From positions 116,001 to 180,000 of the forward strand of contig VCJN01002503.1 in the NCBI GenBank assembly GCA_006384855.1: 64,000 nucleotides of DNA, in the 5' to 3' direction. Of the stretch, positions 21,166 to 33,030 are shown one piece after another. Within the stretch, counting starts at the first letter, position 1. Each line of letters starts with the position of its first letter. The stretch is from Tetraselmis striata. Taxonomy: Eukaryota; Chlorophyta; Chlorodendrophyceae; Chlorodendrales; Chlorodendraceae. Made by a program: the position numbers and the translations under genes. Under the pieces are notes generated by a model, which worked only from the letters and a program-made list of their open reading frames with translations, ran no database searches and was not told the DNA's origin.

Positions 21166-23106
21166 ATGGACTCGAAGCCCGCTATTTCTGTGCAGTCTAA
21201 AGCTTCCCGACCTAACATGTTCGACCTGAGCGAGCTCTCTGGTCGCCCCACAACCTGGGAAATGAAGGAGGCCTTTTACAGCCTCGAGGAATGGGCGAGT
21301 GAAACAGTGATAACGAGCGGGGGACTGTCCAAGTACAATCCCACCCCAGGTACGTCACGCCACTGCCCTAATTCCCTTCTTGGAAACCACTATATTGATG
21401 CAGGCATGTTGCCAAGCTCCGATCCACTATACTACGTTTATCATTGATTGTTAAAGCTTATTCCCGAGCCCAACTCGCTGATTTATCGGGCATAGTTGCG
21501 TTTCTGGTACTGGCGTGTTGATCTCAGAGGCAGCCCATGTGCCGTTATAAGCGCACCCTCGGCAAAAAAACCCTCAGTGCGACGAGAGAGCGCGAACCGC
21601 GCGGCAAGAAGCTCAATCGATCATCGCGACTCGACAGTTTACTGCCGTATATAAGAGAGGCTTTGTCGTCGGAAGATGCCGTCGCATTGACTATATTATA
21701 AGTTTCAGTGCTGTTCAAGGGTTGGTGTTTCAGGGTTACCAAACTCCCGCGACATCGATGGCATGCTGTGGCCGTGCTGTGCTCCAAGGTGTCAACGTCG
21801 GAAGATTTCAAAACAATGTGACACAAGTCGCCGTTTGAAACACAGATACTTGCTATACATTCGATGACTCAGGTAGTGGGCATGGCTTGAATCCTACCTG
21901 CTCAAATCGCTGTGGCTCACTAGCAGTGGCATGTGCTTGACTTTCAGGCCTCGGGCGCACTGCCTTCACCGCCGTTCCTCCAAACAACTACCCGTTCTAC
22001 CAGGAGCATGAGAAGTATGTACCAGTGATGCAAAGCGATGGGGCTCAACTCTCAGGTTGATGGCAGAGCGGATGTTACCGTCGCTGCTGTATGCATGCAT
22101 ACGTATTAACTCACCAATTCGTGTAAAATGTCCGGCATACTCCCCAGACATCAAGTATATGAGAATGTCACTGAAAAGATACTGTGGCGCGCCTCATTTG
22201 AGTAGAGTGGAAAGAACGCTATGCACCAACACAGGAGCAGGAAGACTTGGACCGGAAGAAAGCCTACGAGTCCGGCGTCCCGCATGGTCAGCCCCCCACC
22301 TGCTGCACACTGTTTCAGAGAACACATATAGGCAGCCATTCTCACAACAACTGGGATGCAAATGCTGTGCTATCTAGGCTATGTGCCTTCTGGCGATGTG
22401 TACAAGGGCCTGCCAAGAGTACAGCTCCTTGTCAAGAGCGAGCTGGTACGGGAACAACATTGCATGCGATGCCTTTCTTCTATCTGTCATATCCTTTCCA
22501 TTTCTGAAATAACTGACTGCGACCAGGGCTGACTGCCTTTTGGATGCCACGCAGCACGATGAGACAGAGTACGGGGAGAAGAAGGACCCGGCCACAGGGG
22601 CATTTTATGGCGGCCCGTTCTGGATTGAGGTCCCCCCTGAGATGCGGGTGGAGCATGTCCGGCTGGCAATCTACGTGAGTTTCAGTCGCAGTACCGAGCT
22701 GTACCAAATACTTCCCGCCTTCTTCTCACCACCGTTTCGTTGCCCCACAGGAGAAGTGCGGCATCATCCCCGGGCTGCAGAGGCTTATGTACGCCGGGAA
22801 AAGAATGAATGATGATCAGCGCACCCTGGCACAGTGCGCCCCACTGCCACCTCCCCACACCTGCATGATCTCCTGCTGCCAATAAAACACGGCCAAAACT
22901 GAATGTTCCAGCGGAGGAAGAACCTAACCATCTGTTGATACGGACGCAGCTACGGTGTGGCGTATTGGAACAAGAAATTTCCCAACTGGCCGCTCATCAT
23001 CACTCGCTGTAAGTTGTGCATGCAGGAGCCACGCTGATTGCATTTTCCCGCTCACGGAGACTCAGTCTTACCTAATCGTGCGTGTATTTGTTGCTGCGCA
23101 GACTGA
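21166..23106 (+). CDS. Ubiquitin-like-domain protein, multi-exon
   Basis: Eight exons joined by GT-AG introns in consistent phase: 21166-21349, 21948-22014, 22148-22286, 22378-22445, 22555-22674, 22751-22833, 22950-23008 and 23102-23106 (stop). The product would be about 241 residues. The C-terminal ~65 residues are a ubiquitin-like fold: FWIEVPPEMRVEHVRLAIY, then QRLMYAGKRMNDDQRTLAHY aligned with [20 protein letters not shown] of ubiquitin. It ends ITRY with no diglycine, so it is probably an integral domain and not a conjugated modifier. The N-terminal ~170 residues match no family I know. Exon 3 needs one extra base near 22200 to stay in frame, so there is a 1-base deletion, sequencing error or unmodelled intron. 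A TGTAA motif lies near 23369. Convergent with the glutaredoxin gene. Confidence 0.8.
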
Positions 23107-23482
23107 TCCTTTGGAAGCGTGAAGCAATAAATGGCTGCGAGTGGCTCGCACTGAAGAATAGGGCTTTGATGAAAAGACAGAGGGCATCGTCAGTAGGCAG
23201 CTCTATGTGCGCAGCGGACTACGTAAACCTGCAAAATAGATCAAGAAATCAGACAAGCAGCCGCAGCCAAGGACGGAGCTGTAGGCATTTGGCCTTCCAA
23301 GGGAAGAGGGGAAACAACCAACTTAGGATGTAGCATGCTGTGCATTAAACATGGGTCTCGCGACCTAGTGTAAACCTTCCAACACCGATGCCGCACTGAC
23401 GCAGGCCGGCCACGCCATGCCGGTGCTGTCCCGGCGAACATTATTTGCACAGGGCGAAGTGGCTTGCTGCCAACGGCCCACA

Positions 23483-24981
23483 TCAGTTGCTCACGCTGAC
23501 GCCAGCGCCCTCCAGCATGGTCATGAGCTTGCCGGATCGGTGAGCCGACATGGTGTCTGCAGAGCCCGGGGCGCGGGAGCCGTCAGGTACAAATTGCCTA
23601 TGCATATGTCCTGAAAGAGCAATCCAGGGATGCAACGGACAAGCCGGCGCGCAAGTCGAACAAGGATGACATGCACATGCAAGACAATGCCACTCTCTGC
23701 GTGTATGATTATACGCTTGCCCATGTCCATGTCCGCAATCGCTGGGGGGAGGGGGGGGGGGGGGGGGGGTGATAGCCGTACCGTCGCAGCCCCCAAGGAA
23801 CTCCCCACCTGGTATACGCAACAGTGTAGCTTAGTGCATTTTCAGCCCGCACAGGCGGGTGGTGGAGGTCAGGTACGCCATGTCAGGGTGGTTGCTGTTG
23901 CCTTATTGGGCAATGTGTAGTGTGCCCCTTACCGATGAACACCTGTGGGACAGTGCTCGATCCCGACACAGAGGACAGGGCGCCCTGCACTTCGTTTCCA
24001 TCAGCTGCAGCGGACACACCCAAGAATTGTGAGGCATAGCTTGCAGCGCGGTGGCGTGGTGATTGCTGAGTGCGTTCAGGCATATCCTGTAGGCGCAGGC
24101 AGGCAGGTGTCGGTGCCGTTGCGGGGGAAGTGGGGGGTGGGAACTTACCGAGGCTATCCAGCTCCACAACTGTGGCATCCACTCCGAGCTTGCTGAACAA
24201 GCTCTTCACTTCCATGCAGAACGGACACTGTGTACGGACCGTTGTGGTTTTGGACCATCGCACAGCGCAGTCAGCTGAGCACTGGTGGCGGATTCTAAGG
24301 AGGGATGGAAGGAGGGGGGGGGGGGGGGGGGGGGGGAAGGGGGTGGGGAGGGGGCAGGTGAGGCAGGCTGCGCACGTAGGTCTTGCTGTAAACCATGACA
24401 GGGTTGGCGTTGTTCTTTTCAGTGATCATGTCCTCCTGTGGGCCAAATCAGGCAACACGGGATGGGACGAGCCGAAATGTCAGATATTCCTGACCACCGT
24501 TTAGTGCGAAGCCGCCTATGCAGGTACAGCCCCCACTGCGGCAGCTGCCCCCACTGGAGTGCGTGTCGCACTGCCCCGATCGCGATACAGCCCGTTTCCC
24601 TGCAGGGTGGCTATGGCACTCACCATGCCCCCGGCCATACAGACGAGAGGACGGCGCCCTGCACACCATCAGCGACCAACCGTGAGTGCGACGGGGAACA
24701 CAGCTCGTTCAAGCGTTGTCGGGACTGTCGCGAGAAGATGGTACAGCCCGCCGTCCACTTCTGTACTGCCGATCCACTGGGCGAGAAGGCTACGTACCGG
24801 CGGACGCCATGGCGAGGTTGTTGCGCAGGATCGATGGGGTGTAGGGCGTCAGCTGGCTACTGGCGGGCGGCGTGGCTTTCGAGCTTCCGACCAAACGGGA
24901 GCACATCAGCCGCGAGGACGGCGCACCGACGCGCTGGCTGAACGCCAGGCGGAAACCGCAAGACATGCGCAAGGTCGCCAT
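23483..24981 (-). CDS. Glutaredoxin (CPFC), probably organelle-targeted, seven exons
   Basis: Minus-strand exons in order: 24981-24798, 24658-24624, 24435-24376, 24227-24149, 24004-23933, 23808-23782 (27 bp) and 23556-23483. All introns are GT-AG and all phases agree, giving 176 residues. The core has SKTYCPFCMEVKSLF (redox CxxC), TVPQVFIGGEFLGGCDD (cis-Pro TVP and the glutathione-binding GG-CDD motif) and the terminal helix SAHRSGKLMTML, so every class I dithiol hallmark is present. The first ~60 residues are Ser/Arg-rich with few acids, typical of a plastid or mitochondrial transit peptide. It would reduce disulfides and glutathionylated proteins using glutathione. The start is the first ATG before the transit-like region; the frame is open further upstream. 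Poly-G/C runs lie in two introns. Confidence 0.92.
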
Positions 24982-25640
24982 AGTATGTAGCACTAGGGAG
25001 CGAGTACGTCCCGAATACGGTCGGAGTGTTGTGGAAAGGATCGATGTGGGGCTGCGCTGCGTCTGAAATTGTTGGCGGGGTGACAGGTGCCGTGCCGTAT
25101 CGTACGGGTGATGGCGCGCTTGCTGGATTTGTATGGGACCAGTGGGTTTTACACGCGCGCCTGCTGGGGCGACCGAGCCGTCCGCGCCCCCCCCCACCCC
25201 CCCCAAGGGTACCAGTACCAGCAGTCTGAGTAGGCCAGTAGACAAGTATCAATACGAAGCCTGCACGAAATAAGCATCATCACAGCATATTAATAATACG
25301 CAGCACAGTGGGATTCGTACGTTTATTACGAGTTTGGTGCGATTATTTAATATTGGGGGTCAGCATGCATTCGTCCGGCGAGTCGCATCCTACCATATCA
25401 GGCCTGTATGACACGGGACGTGCCCTACCTGGGTACAGGTAGACCGCTCTACCGCCGTAATTTATTCTACATGCACAGCGCGCCACGTCGCAACAAGTGC
25501 AATTCGGCCGTAGAGCGGTAGACCGGATTTCAAGCATTTCGGCGGTAGGGTGGCGTCGGTAGCTACCGATGCCAGCCCCCGTTCTACCGCTCTACCGCTC
25601 TATTTTGAACGCGGCACCCTGTCGATGGCGAATCCACTTT
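24982..25640. other. Upstream region of glutaredoxin gene, with hairpin
   Basis: Presumed promoter and 5' UTR of the minus-strand glutaredoxin, including a C-rich run at 25188-25206. At 25441-25527 an inverted repeat (GACCGCTCTACCGCCG against CGGCCGTAGAGCGGTAG) forms a hairpin with a ~55-base loop. CCGCTCTACCGCTCTA recurs at about 25585, suggesting a small foldback element. Confidence 0.45.
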
Positions 25641-25698
25641 CATCGCGCTACCCCTCGCCCGCCGCTCCATGTAGTCGCACCGAAAGCACTGGAGGTAA

Positions 25699-26690
25699 AT
25701 GGATTCCACGCCTCACAGCCATGGCTGCGCGCCCGGAATCGCCCCGCAAGGCGCCGCGGGCGGCCGGTCAAGCGGCCAGTCAAGCGTGTCCTCTGTCTCC
25801 ACCCGGACGATCTCGCCGCGTAGTCGTTTGAATCCTGCCTATCCCCTTGGCACGTTCGCATCCGGAGGGCCACTGCCCGTTCGCCCACAGACAGTGCGCC
25901 TTGGCAATGGCGCCAACTCGGCGTTTCAGGCGCCGTGGACGCCGGGCGCCATGCCGTTGTCCCAATGGCACGTCTCGCCATCCGGTGCGCCCAACGGAGC
26001 GTTGCCGCCTCCTAGCGTGTTTCGACCGGAAGGGCATCGCCCCGCTGGCCTTGCTGACCCGTCTCCCTTTGGATCTCATGTCGCGGGCGGACAACGCTCA
26101 ACCTCCGCCTTGAGCCCAGGAGACCGACTGAGCAACACGTGCGGTTGGTCATGCTGCGATACTCGGCGCCCCGGAGGACCCGTCAGAGGCGCCGGAGCCG
26201 GAGCCCATGGACCCAAGCGACTACTTTACGAGGAGCCCATAGTACATCGATGATGAGGATGACGCGGCCGCGAAAGCCTCTGAGCAAACAGACAGCAACG
26301 GCGAGGCTCGCCTGCCGGCGCATGGGGTTGTCCGTGTTCGATGCTGCGTGCCGACGTGCTGCATGGTGAAATCGCCGCTGTGGACCAACGTTCCAGCGAC
26401 GGATGGTGGCTCGCAACAGCGTTGCAAAGTATGCCACGGCCACTTTCACCCGCCTTGCTCGTACCACTACTACGGAGTCGCGGAGATGGGCCAATGCGGC
26501 TGCGGCGGCACAAACACTGCCATCCTAGCTAGTGCTGGTGCTGCCAAGCTGGTGGTGCTGCCCTGGCACCACCCTCCACAGGGGCAGACACAGACCATGC
26601 CATGGACAGCGATGACGGCTTCCTTGACGAGAAGGCGCCCCCTTTTCCCATGCTGCAAGTCGAGCATTATTGTTGTGCTTCGTAAATAGT
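25699..26690 (+). CDS. Cys/His-rich ORFs, possible zinc-binding protein (unknown)
   Basis: A Pro/Ser-rich frame from ATG 25699 to 26253 is followed, in another frame, by an acidic stretch (YIDDEDDAAAKASEQTD) and a Cys/His cluster at 26330-26510: RCCVPTCCMVKSP, then QRCKVCHGHFHPPCSYHYYG and QCGCGG. The CxxCxxxxxHxxC spacing suggests a PHD- or ribbon-like zinc-binding module. No splice sites joining the two frames could be confirmed, so they may be separate exons or a frameshifted gene. Confidence 0.35.
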
Positions 26691-27142
26691 TATTGTGGCA
26701 CATAATTATGGTTGTGCATGGTGTGCGAGAATTGCTTACATGCTATGCGCCGCATATGTAGGAGGATCCATGAAAGCACATGTCGTTTGATGACCTCATT
26801 GCAAAAGACAAGTGGATGTGTCGTCAACTGTATGACGTACCAATCCCAGAGCAGTTTAGGGAGGACCCAAAACGGGTGTTAGCGTGGAGGTCTGCACATT
26901 CTTATGCCCTAGATCTGAAATCGAAGAGGAAGCCGATACGTACGTACATTGGCCAGGTTTGCGATGCGTGGTTCGAGGCGAGGGATGTGCGCGACCAGTT
27001 GATGGAGAAGAAGAGGAACCTCAAGAAGCATGGCCAGTTGATCGTTGACCCAGATGGTAGGGACATGCGGCCAACATGGTCCAAAGACCAAGCTAATCAT
27101 GTGCACGCTGATGCATCTTATTATGCAGCGGTTGCAGGAAAG

Positions 27143-27603
27143 GTACGCCCCCCCACTCCCCCCCTCTACCGCCTTCTCCCATGGGTCTTTGCTCCTCTCA
27201 ATTACAAAGGTACATGAAAACATTCCAATCACATGTTTGGTGTTGACCTATTACACAGAAGTTCAACAAGAGTGGTGCCTCATCTACGCTGGGCGCACAC
27301 GAGATCGTTCGCATGGTGCATGTGATGCACCATCCTGATGCATCACCTGTCATGAAGCTCATCATTCTCGGCAAGACCAGGGAGATGATTGACGACAAGC
27401 GGGGGTGCCTCAGCCTCCCCCCACCCCCCTCTACCGCCTTCTCCCATGGGTCTTTGCTCCTCTCAATTACAAAGGTACATGAATACCAATCACATGTTTG
27501 GTGTCGACCTATTACACAGAAGCTCAACAAGAGTGGTGCCTCATCTACATTGGGCTCACACGAGATCGCTCGCATGGTACATGTGATGCACCATCTCGAT
27601 GCA
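27143..27603 (+). repeat. Tandem duplication of intron plus exon
   Basis: 27143-27415 and 27416-27603 share the poly-C/polypyrimidine intron (CCCCCTCTACCGCCTTCTCC), the sequence ATTACAAAGGTACATGA and the exon that follows. The second copy continues at 33337 after the insertion. Confidence 0.85.
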
Positions 27604-27942
27604 CGGTACATGGCACATTTTTGAGTCAAAACGGTCCTATTCCTGGACTCAAAAAAATGTGCCCCCCACGTGATCGCCTAGGCTGGGATATGTACCCACT
27701 TTTTGGGCACGTTTCAGGTGCAATGCAATACTATACGAGAGTACTAAAAATGACAAATCGGCGTGTCCTCTTCGCGCCCTCAGTCGCGTAAAATACTATC
27801 CGCCTCACCTAGGAAGATTGCGGACGCAAAGGCGTGGCGACTGGCGTAAGCCCGAAAACAGAGTCTCACTCGCGCAGAGAAGGGGTCCCGGGCCTACGAG
27901 TCTATCGCCGACCTTGGAGATTGTGTTCGTCGCAACGAGATG

Positions 27943-28539
27943 CTACCTCTGAACTCTGCTCATAGCGACGCGGCGTTGCGGCGAGATGTCGGCGCAGGCG
28001 GCGGTGCGGGCTTCGCGTCCCGAGATGAGGCAGGGCTCCTTAGGCGGAGATGCGGGTCGGGGAGGCGGAGATGGGGCACCGCCACGGGAAGATGTGGCCT
28101 TGCGACTCCCACCAGCGGCACCCGAAGGCGCCTGGCGGCTTGATGTGGCTTCGCGTTTCGGCTTAGGCGCCTGGAAGGGGTCGTCGGCCTCCAACTCTTT
28201 CGCCATCTTAAAAGGAGGACTCAGCCCGCGCTTCTTGGAATGCTTCCCACGCAGCTTAATGGGCGACAAGGTGCTCTTGCCTCCCGTGCTCAACGCACCG
28301 TGCGAGCGCTTCGTCGCACTCGAAGGCTGAGGCTCAGTCGGCAGCTTGAAAGTCTGCGAGGGACCAAGCCTGCTCGGGGGAGGGGGCAGAGCTGCTCGAA
28401 GCTCCAAGAGACCTGTTGCAACGCCGTTTTGGGAGCCATCTCCGCCGGACCCCGCTGGCGGTGGTTGAGATGCGGGCTTAGAGGACCCGCCAGCCTGACG
28501 CGGCGCCGCTACGACCTGGTAGTAGCGGTCGTCGACCAA
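27943..28539 (-). CDS. Pro/Ser/Lys-rich ORF within the insertion
   Basis: A minus-strand frame of 198 codons, low complexity, with basic motifs (KLRGKHSKKRGLSPPFK; PKPKREATSS) that could be nuclear localisation signals. The best ATG is near the 5' end (MVDDRYYQVV). No domain. It lies on the same strand as the other coding segments of the insertion. Confidence 0.35.
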   Translation of the reverse strand: MVDDRYYQVVAAPRQAGGSSKPASQPPPAGSGGDGSQNGVATGLLELRAALPPPPSRLGPSQTFKLPTEPQPSSATKRSHGALSTGGKSTLSPIKLRGKHSKKRGLSPPFKMAKELEADDPFQAPKPKREATSSRQAPSGAAGGSRKATSSRGGAPSPPPRPASPPKEPCLISGREARTAACADISPQRRVAMSRVQR

Positions 28540-28603
28540 GACGGTGGGGGGTAGAGAGCCGGCTCGGCATGGCTGGCATGTGTTGGTGGACTTCGTGTAG
28601 CGT

Positions 28604-29030
28604 TAGCGGTTCTTGATGTGTTGAATGCCGCGCCGCATCTCGTTGTCGTTGTGCCATTCGCGCACGCTACGAATCGAGTAGCCACAGCTTCCGAACTCCA
28701 CTTGCATCAGTGTGAGAGAACACTTTGGTCGGCACCATGTCGAGAGCCGACGCAATCTTGTTCGCGGCTGTGTCGGAGAAGCCAAGGTGCCTCATAGTTT
28801 GCGCCAAAATGCCCACCATGAAGCAGGTAGACTTTGAGGTCAAAGGGAAGAACTCGATGGGGAATCTCATGAGCTTCGTGGGCCAGTCTGTGCAATCTCT
28901 GGGCAATCGTGACTGTGCAATCTTCCGGAGGCGGAGAAAGCTGACCTTGTGGATGAAGACGATCCATGCCTCCTTGCACATCTGCGTGATGCAAGTCGAC
29001 GTTCACACATTGATTGCTACAGCGTTGAAC
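28604..29030 (-). pseudogene. Coding segment within the insertion (unknown)
   Basis: The minus-strand frame 28981-28667 reads CKEAWIVFIHKVSFLRLRK, then MRFPIEFFPLTSKSTCFMVG and TAANKIASALDMVPTKVFSH, protein-like and without low complexity. It abuts the satellite array, which probably replaced or interrupted its upstream part. Confidence 0.35.
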
Positions 29031-29034
29031 TGCA

Positions 29035-30616
29035 GACTGCTGCCTTTAGGCAGGATATAACGGCATAGTAGATGGCTGCCAACCTTTTAGTATGCGGATT
29101 TATATGACAAAAAGGGAATTTAATTGCGCATATGCTTTACAATACCATACAATTGCAATGCAGCACCTCTAATACCTAATATTTCCTGGCGGCACGCCGC
29201 AGATTGCTGCAGCGCTGCACCGCAGATGCTGCCTTTAGGCATGCTTTTAGTGCCTAGATGGCTGCAAACCATTTAGTATGTGGGGTTGCATGGCATAGAA
29301 GGGATATGAACACGCACCGGCTTGACGATGCTATACAAATTGCAAGGCATTACCTCTAATACCTAATATTTCCTGGCGGCACGCCGCAGATTGCTGCAGC
29401 ACTGCACCGCAGATGCTGCCTTAAGGCAGGCTTTAAGTGCCTAGATGGCTGCACACCATTTAGTATGCGGGGTTGCATGGCATACAAGGGATATGAACAC
29501 GCATCGGCTTGACGATACTATACAGATTGTAAGGCAATACCTGATATTTCCTGGCGGCACGCCGCAGATTGCTGCAACACTGCACCACAAATTGCTACAA
29601 CGCTGCACCGCAGATGCTGCCTTTAGGCATGCTTTAAGTGCCTAGATGGCTGCAAACCATTTATTATACGGGGTTGCATGGCATAGAAAGGATATGAACA
29701 CGCATCGGCTTGACGATACTATACAAATTGCAAGGCATTACCTCTAATACCTGATATTTCCTGGCGGCACGCCGCAGATTGCTGCAGCACTGCACCGCAG
29801 ATGCTGCCTTAAGGCATGCTTTAAGTGCCTAGATTGCTGCACACCATTTAGTATGCGGGGTTGCATGGCATACAAGGGATATGAACACGCATCGGCTTGA
29901 CGATACTGTACAGATTGCAAGGCATTACCTCTAATATACCTGATATTTCCTGGCGGCACGCCGCAGATTGCTGCAGCATTGCACCGCAGATGCTGCCTTA
30001 AGGCATGCTTTAAGTGCATAGATGGCTGCAAACCATTTAGTATGCGGGGCTGCATTGCATAGAAGGGATATGAACACGCACCGGCTTGATGATACTATAC
30101 AAATTGCAAGGCAATACCGCCAATACTGATATTCCTGGCGGCACGCCGCAGATTGTTGCAGCGCTGCACCGCATATGCTGCCGTCAGGCATGCTTTAAGT
30201 GCCTAGATGGCTGCAAACCATTTAGTATGCGGAGTTGCATTGCAAAGAAGGGATGTGAACACGCGCCGGCTTGACAATACTATACGGATTGCAAGCCAGT
30301 ACCTCTAATATACCTGATATTTCCTGGCGGCACGCCGCGGATTGCTGCAGCGCTGCACCGCAGATGCTGTCTTTAGGCATGCTTTAAGTGCATAGATGGC
30401 TGCAAACCATTTAGTATGCGGAGGTGCATTGCAGAGAAGGGATGTGAACACGCGCCGGCTGGACAATACTATACGGATTGCAAGCCAGTACCTCTAATAC
30501 CTAATATTTCCTGGCGGCACGCCGCAGATTGCTGCAGCGCTGCACCGCAGATGCTGTCTTTAGGCATGCTTTAAGTGCCTAGATGGCTGCAAACCATTTA
30601 GTATGCGGGGTTGCAT
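29035..30616. repeat. 187-bp satellite, about 8.5 copies
   Basis: The marker TTCCTGGCGGCACGCCGC begins at 29183, 29370, 29548, 29758, 29947, 30132, 30321 and 30508, spacings of 187, 178, 210, 189, 185, 189 and 187. Units also share GGCTGCAAACCATTTAGTAT and GAACACGC-CGGCTTGAC. Short ORFs through it are repeat by-products. Confidence 0.95.
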
Positions 30617-30632
30617 GAATCACCAACATGAT

Positions 30633-30738
30633 CCCCGGCCGCGGCGCGTTGGCGCCGCGCTGCCCCGGCCGCCGCGCGTTGGCGCCCCGCTGCCCCGGCC
30701 GCCGCGCGTTGGCGCCCCGCTGCCCCGGCCGCGCTAGC
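30633..30738. repeat. 30-bp GC minisatellite, 3.5 copies
   Basis: Unit CGCCGCGCGTTGGCGCCCCG plus CTGCCCCGGC; the reverse complement is the unit of the array at 57898-58577. It directly follows the satellite. Confidence 0.9.
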
Positions 30739-30889
30739 AAAGGAAATGCGGTTTGTGATATCGACGGACAGGAGTGGATTCAAGTCTTATCTGCGGTCGA
30801 AAATGATTTGTTATGATCGCTGATTATGATTCATGGGGTCTTGCCCAGTGAGCTATGGCAGCGAAGCTAAAGCTGCGTGAATCCCTTGT

Positions 30890-33030
30890 CACGGAGCATA
30901 AACGAACTTACGTTGCTTGCCGAGGTGCTCCGAGAGATGCGCCGTTAAAGTCACGGAATCTCTTCCGACGACAAACCACAAGGCGCGTCTGTTGGTGTTG
31001 GGGTTTCTTGGTTGCTTTGACGCGAGGATAAGTACACGACCCGCTGTCATCAGACTGTCGAGGTAGTCCATTCGCGGGAGTGGCCCTTGCGTCCAAGTCG
31101 GTGCTCGGAATCTGCACGCGACATATTTCTGCCGTGGAGGCCGCCAGCAGCGGTAGGAGCAAATCCAGGTGAGTGAACCAGGGCGACGTGACAACGACAA
31201 AGGGCTCCTTGCACATGGCAGCGTTACAAGAGCTAGGAGCGACAGTACACGGGTTTGTACGCGAGAGATGCGGGCGTTCACCTGCCCCCACTGCGGAGAT
31301 GCGGGTAATCCCACCTCTCACGGTTAATTCGCTCCACCCTCCGCATCTCTTGCTCGTCAGTCTTGCCAGCGGTGGCCTCAGCCACCGCTGCTTTGACGTC
31401 CGCGTGGAAGAACTCGTCGTCCACAATGTGGGCCTCCGGGTTCCAGTGCCGCATCACTTTCGCCGCCGCCATGGTTCTCGCTGTCTCGTGCTTGCGATGG
31501 CGGGCCTTGTCCTCGTGGTCAACTTCATGCAGGAAGGCATACATGCCGGGGACGTGATAGGACAGAATGTGCCACTCCGGTCCCCGCATCAGCGCGCATG
31601 TGTTGGGGTGCATGCTCTCGAAGATGCGGAAGCAAGGGGTGACACCCGCGAGGTCCTTGCATCTCGGGCATCTTGCTGCGAACGCATGGTTGACGCCTCC
31701 CTTGGGCGGGCTGGCGTGGACATCTTGAGCATGCAAGAGGAAAGCAAGGCCGAGTATGTCGCGGCGTCCTCGTTTCCTTGGCAGACGTCCGTGCGGTAGC
31801 GGTCATCCGCGACGCCGAGGGGGATGAGAAATTTTCTCTGCGCCATGCGCCCAGTAGTGCAGAGATTCCGGACCTTCCGGAGCTCGCCATGGACCTCCGG
31901 CCAATTATGCTCCAGCCACGGCACGGCGCCAAGCGGCGACGCTGCAGTGACCTCCCACTGGGCGGAGATGCAGGTAGAGACATGCGCGAGGGTGAGATTC
32001 CACCCCGACTAGCGTCTAAAACACAATGGCACTGTGGAAGGCGAAGGGGGGGGGGCTCACCATTCCAGGTGCAGCCTACTTCAAGGCGTCGACAATTGTC
32101 ACATCTCGCCCCCCTCCGGACGGCAGTGAGTGGCGCGCAGCAGTTGAGAAAGATGATGAGGAGCAGCCCCCCCCCGCCACGCCGTCGACATGGGCAGGAC
32201 CCGAGCCGCAGTCCGGGTCTGCCATGACGAGGGCCTTGTGCCGGGCAATGTAATCAAGGGATGAGATTCGCAGCTGCCGGTGAGCTTCTTGGACATACTC
32301 GTTACAATTCCCCCGCAACTCGTTGTACAGAAGCCGGTGGTCTTCGGAGGCCAGGAAGGCCCGCATATTCACCGTGCTCTCGTCCCCGCCCCTCCCCTGC
32401 AGTCTGAGGTCATCGGGTCCTGCGGATTGCGAGGTATTAAGAGGTCGTTGGCATACAAGGACGAAAACCGGAAACGGATGGGAAACGGGTGGGGGGGGAC
32501 ACCACTCATGTCGAGATGCGCGACGGCGAGGTGCGCTTAACGCAGCCCGATGAGAGATGCGAGCGAAGATGCGAGTCCACATACCGTTAGAGTCGCTCCT
32601 GGAAGAGGGTCCAAAGGTGGCACACCTTGAGGCTGGGGGTCAGGCTGAGGCTCGCGGTGAGGTGAAGGCTTCGAATCTCCGGCACCATACCATGGCGGTC
32701 CGCTTCGATATTGCCCACCGCTCGGTTGCAGGTGCCTCAGGGGCTGAGTCGTGGGCATTGGCGCCTGGGACGTCCTCCTGCCCGAACGCAAGTGCATATG
32801 CGGAGAATCTTGCGCCATGGGGGTCACTAGCAATGTGTCGAGAGCCCTCGTTGGTTCAAAACCAAGTGCAGCCGCAGATGCCCCCGCCACAAGACTCTGC
32901 AGGCGGGCAGAGGCGCGTTTTGCTCTGCGAGGACGGTCTGCCATGCTTTTGTGCACCGAGAAGCGTGAAGATGCCTCGAAGAATACAAATGCGAGGGTGT
33001 ATGCGAGTGGTAGATGAGTGAAAAGCACAG
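30890..33030 (-). pseudogene. Minus-strand multi-exon gene of the insertion (unknown)
   Basis: In minus-strand order: an N-terminal exon from about 32945 (MADRPRRAKRASARLQSLV), basic and Pro-rich, ending at a GTATGT donor near 32585; an exon after acceptor GACTGCAG near 32400 (NMRAFLASEDHRLLYNELRG to YIARHKALVMADPDCGSG); an exon after GTCACTGCAG near 31955 (WLEHNWPEVHGELRKVRNLC to RYRTDVCQGNEDAATY); and, after a 1-base shift, FAARCPRCKDLAGVTPCFRI to YHVPGMYAFLHEVDHED and EQEMRRVERINRERW near 31300. The pieces are clearly protein-like, with one visible frameshift. I do not recognise the family. Probably the insertion's own gene. Confidence 0.4.

Noticed and set aside
24448-24669. Separate minus-strand ORF upstream of the glutaredoxin core
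   Set aside because: It overlaps introns and a 35-bp exon of the glutaredoxin gene, whose phase-consistent model explains the region better.
29445-30274. Small ORFs within the satellite
   Set aside because: They repeat with the 187-bp period and have no independent coding signal.
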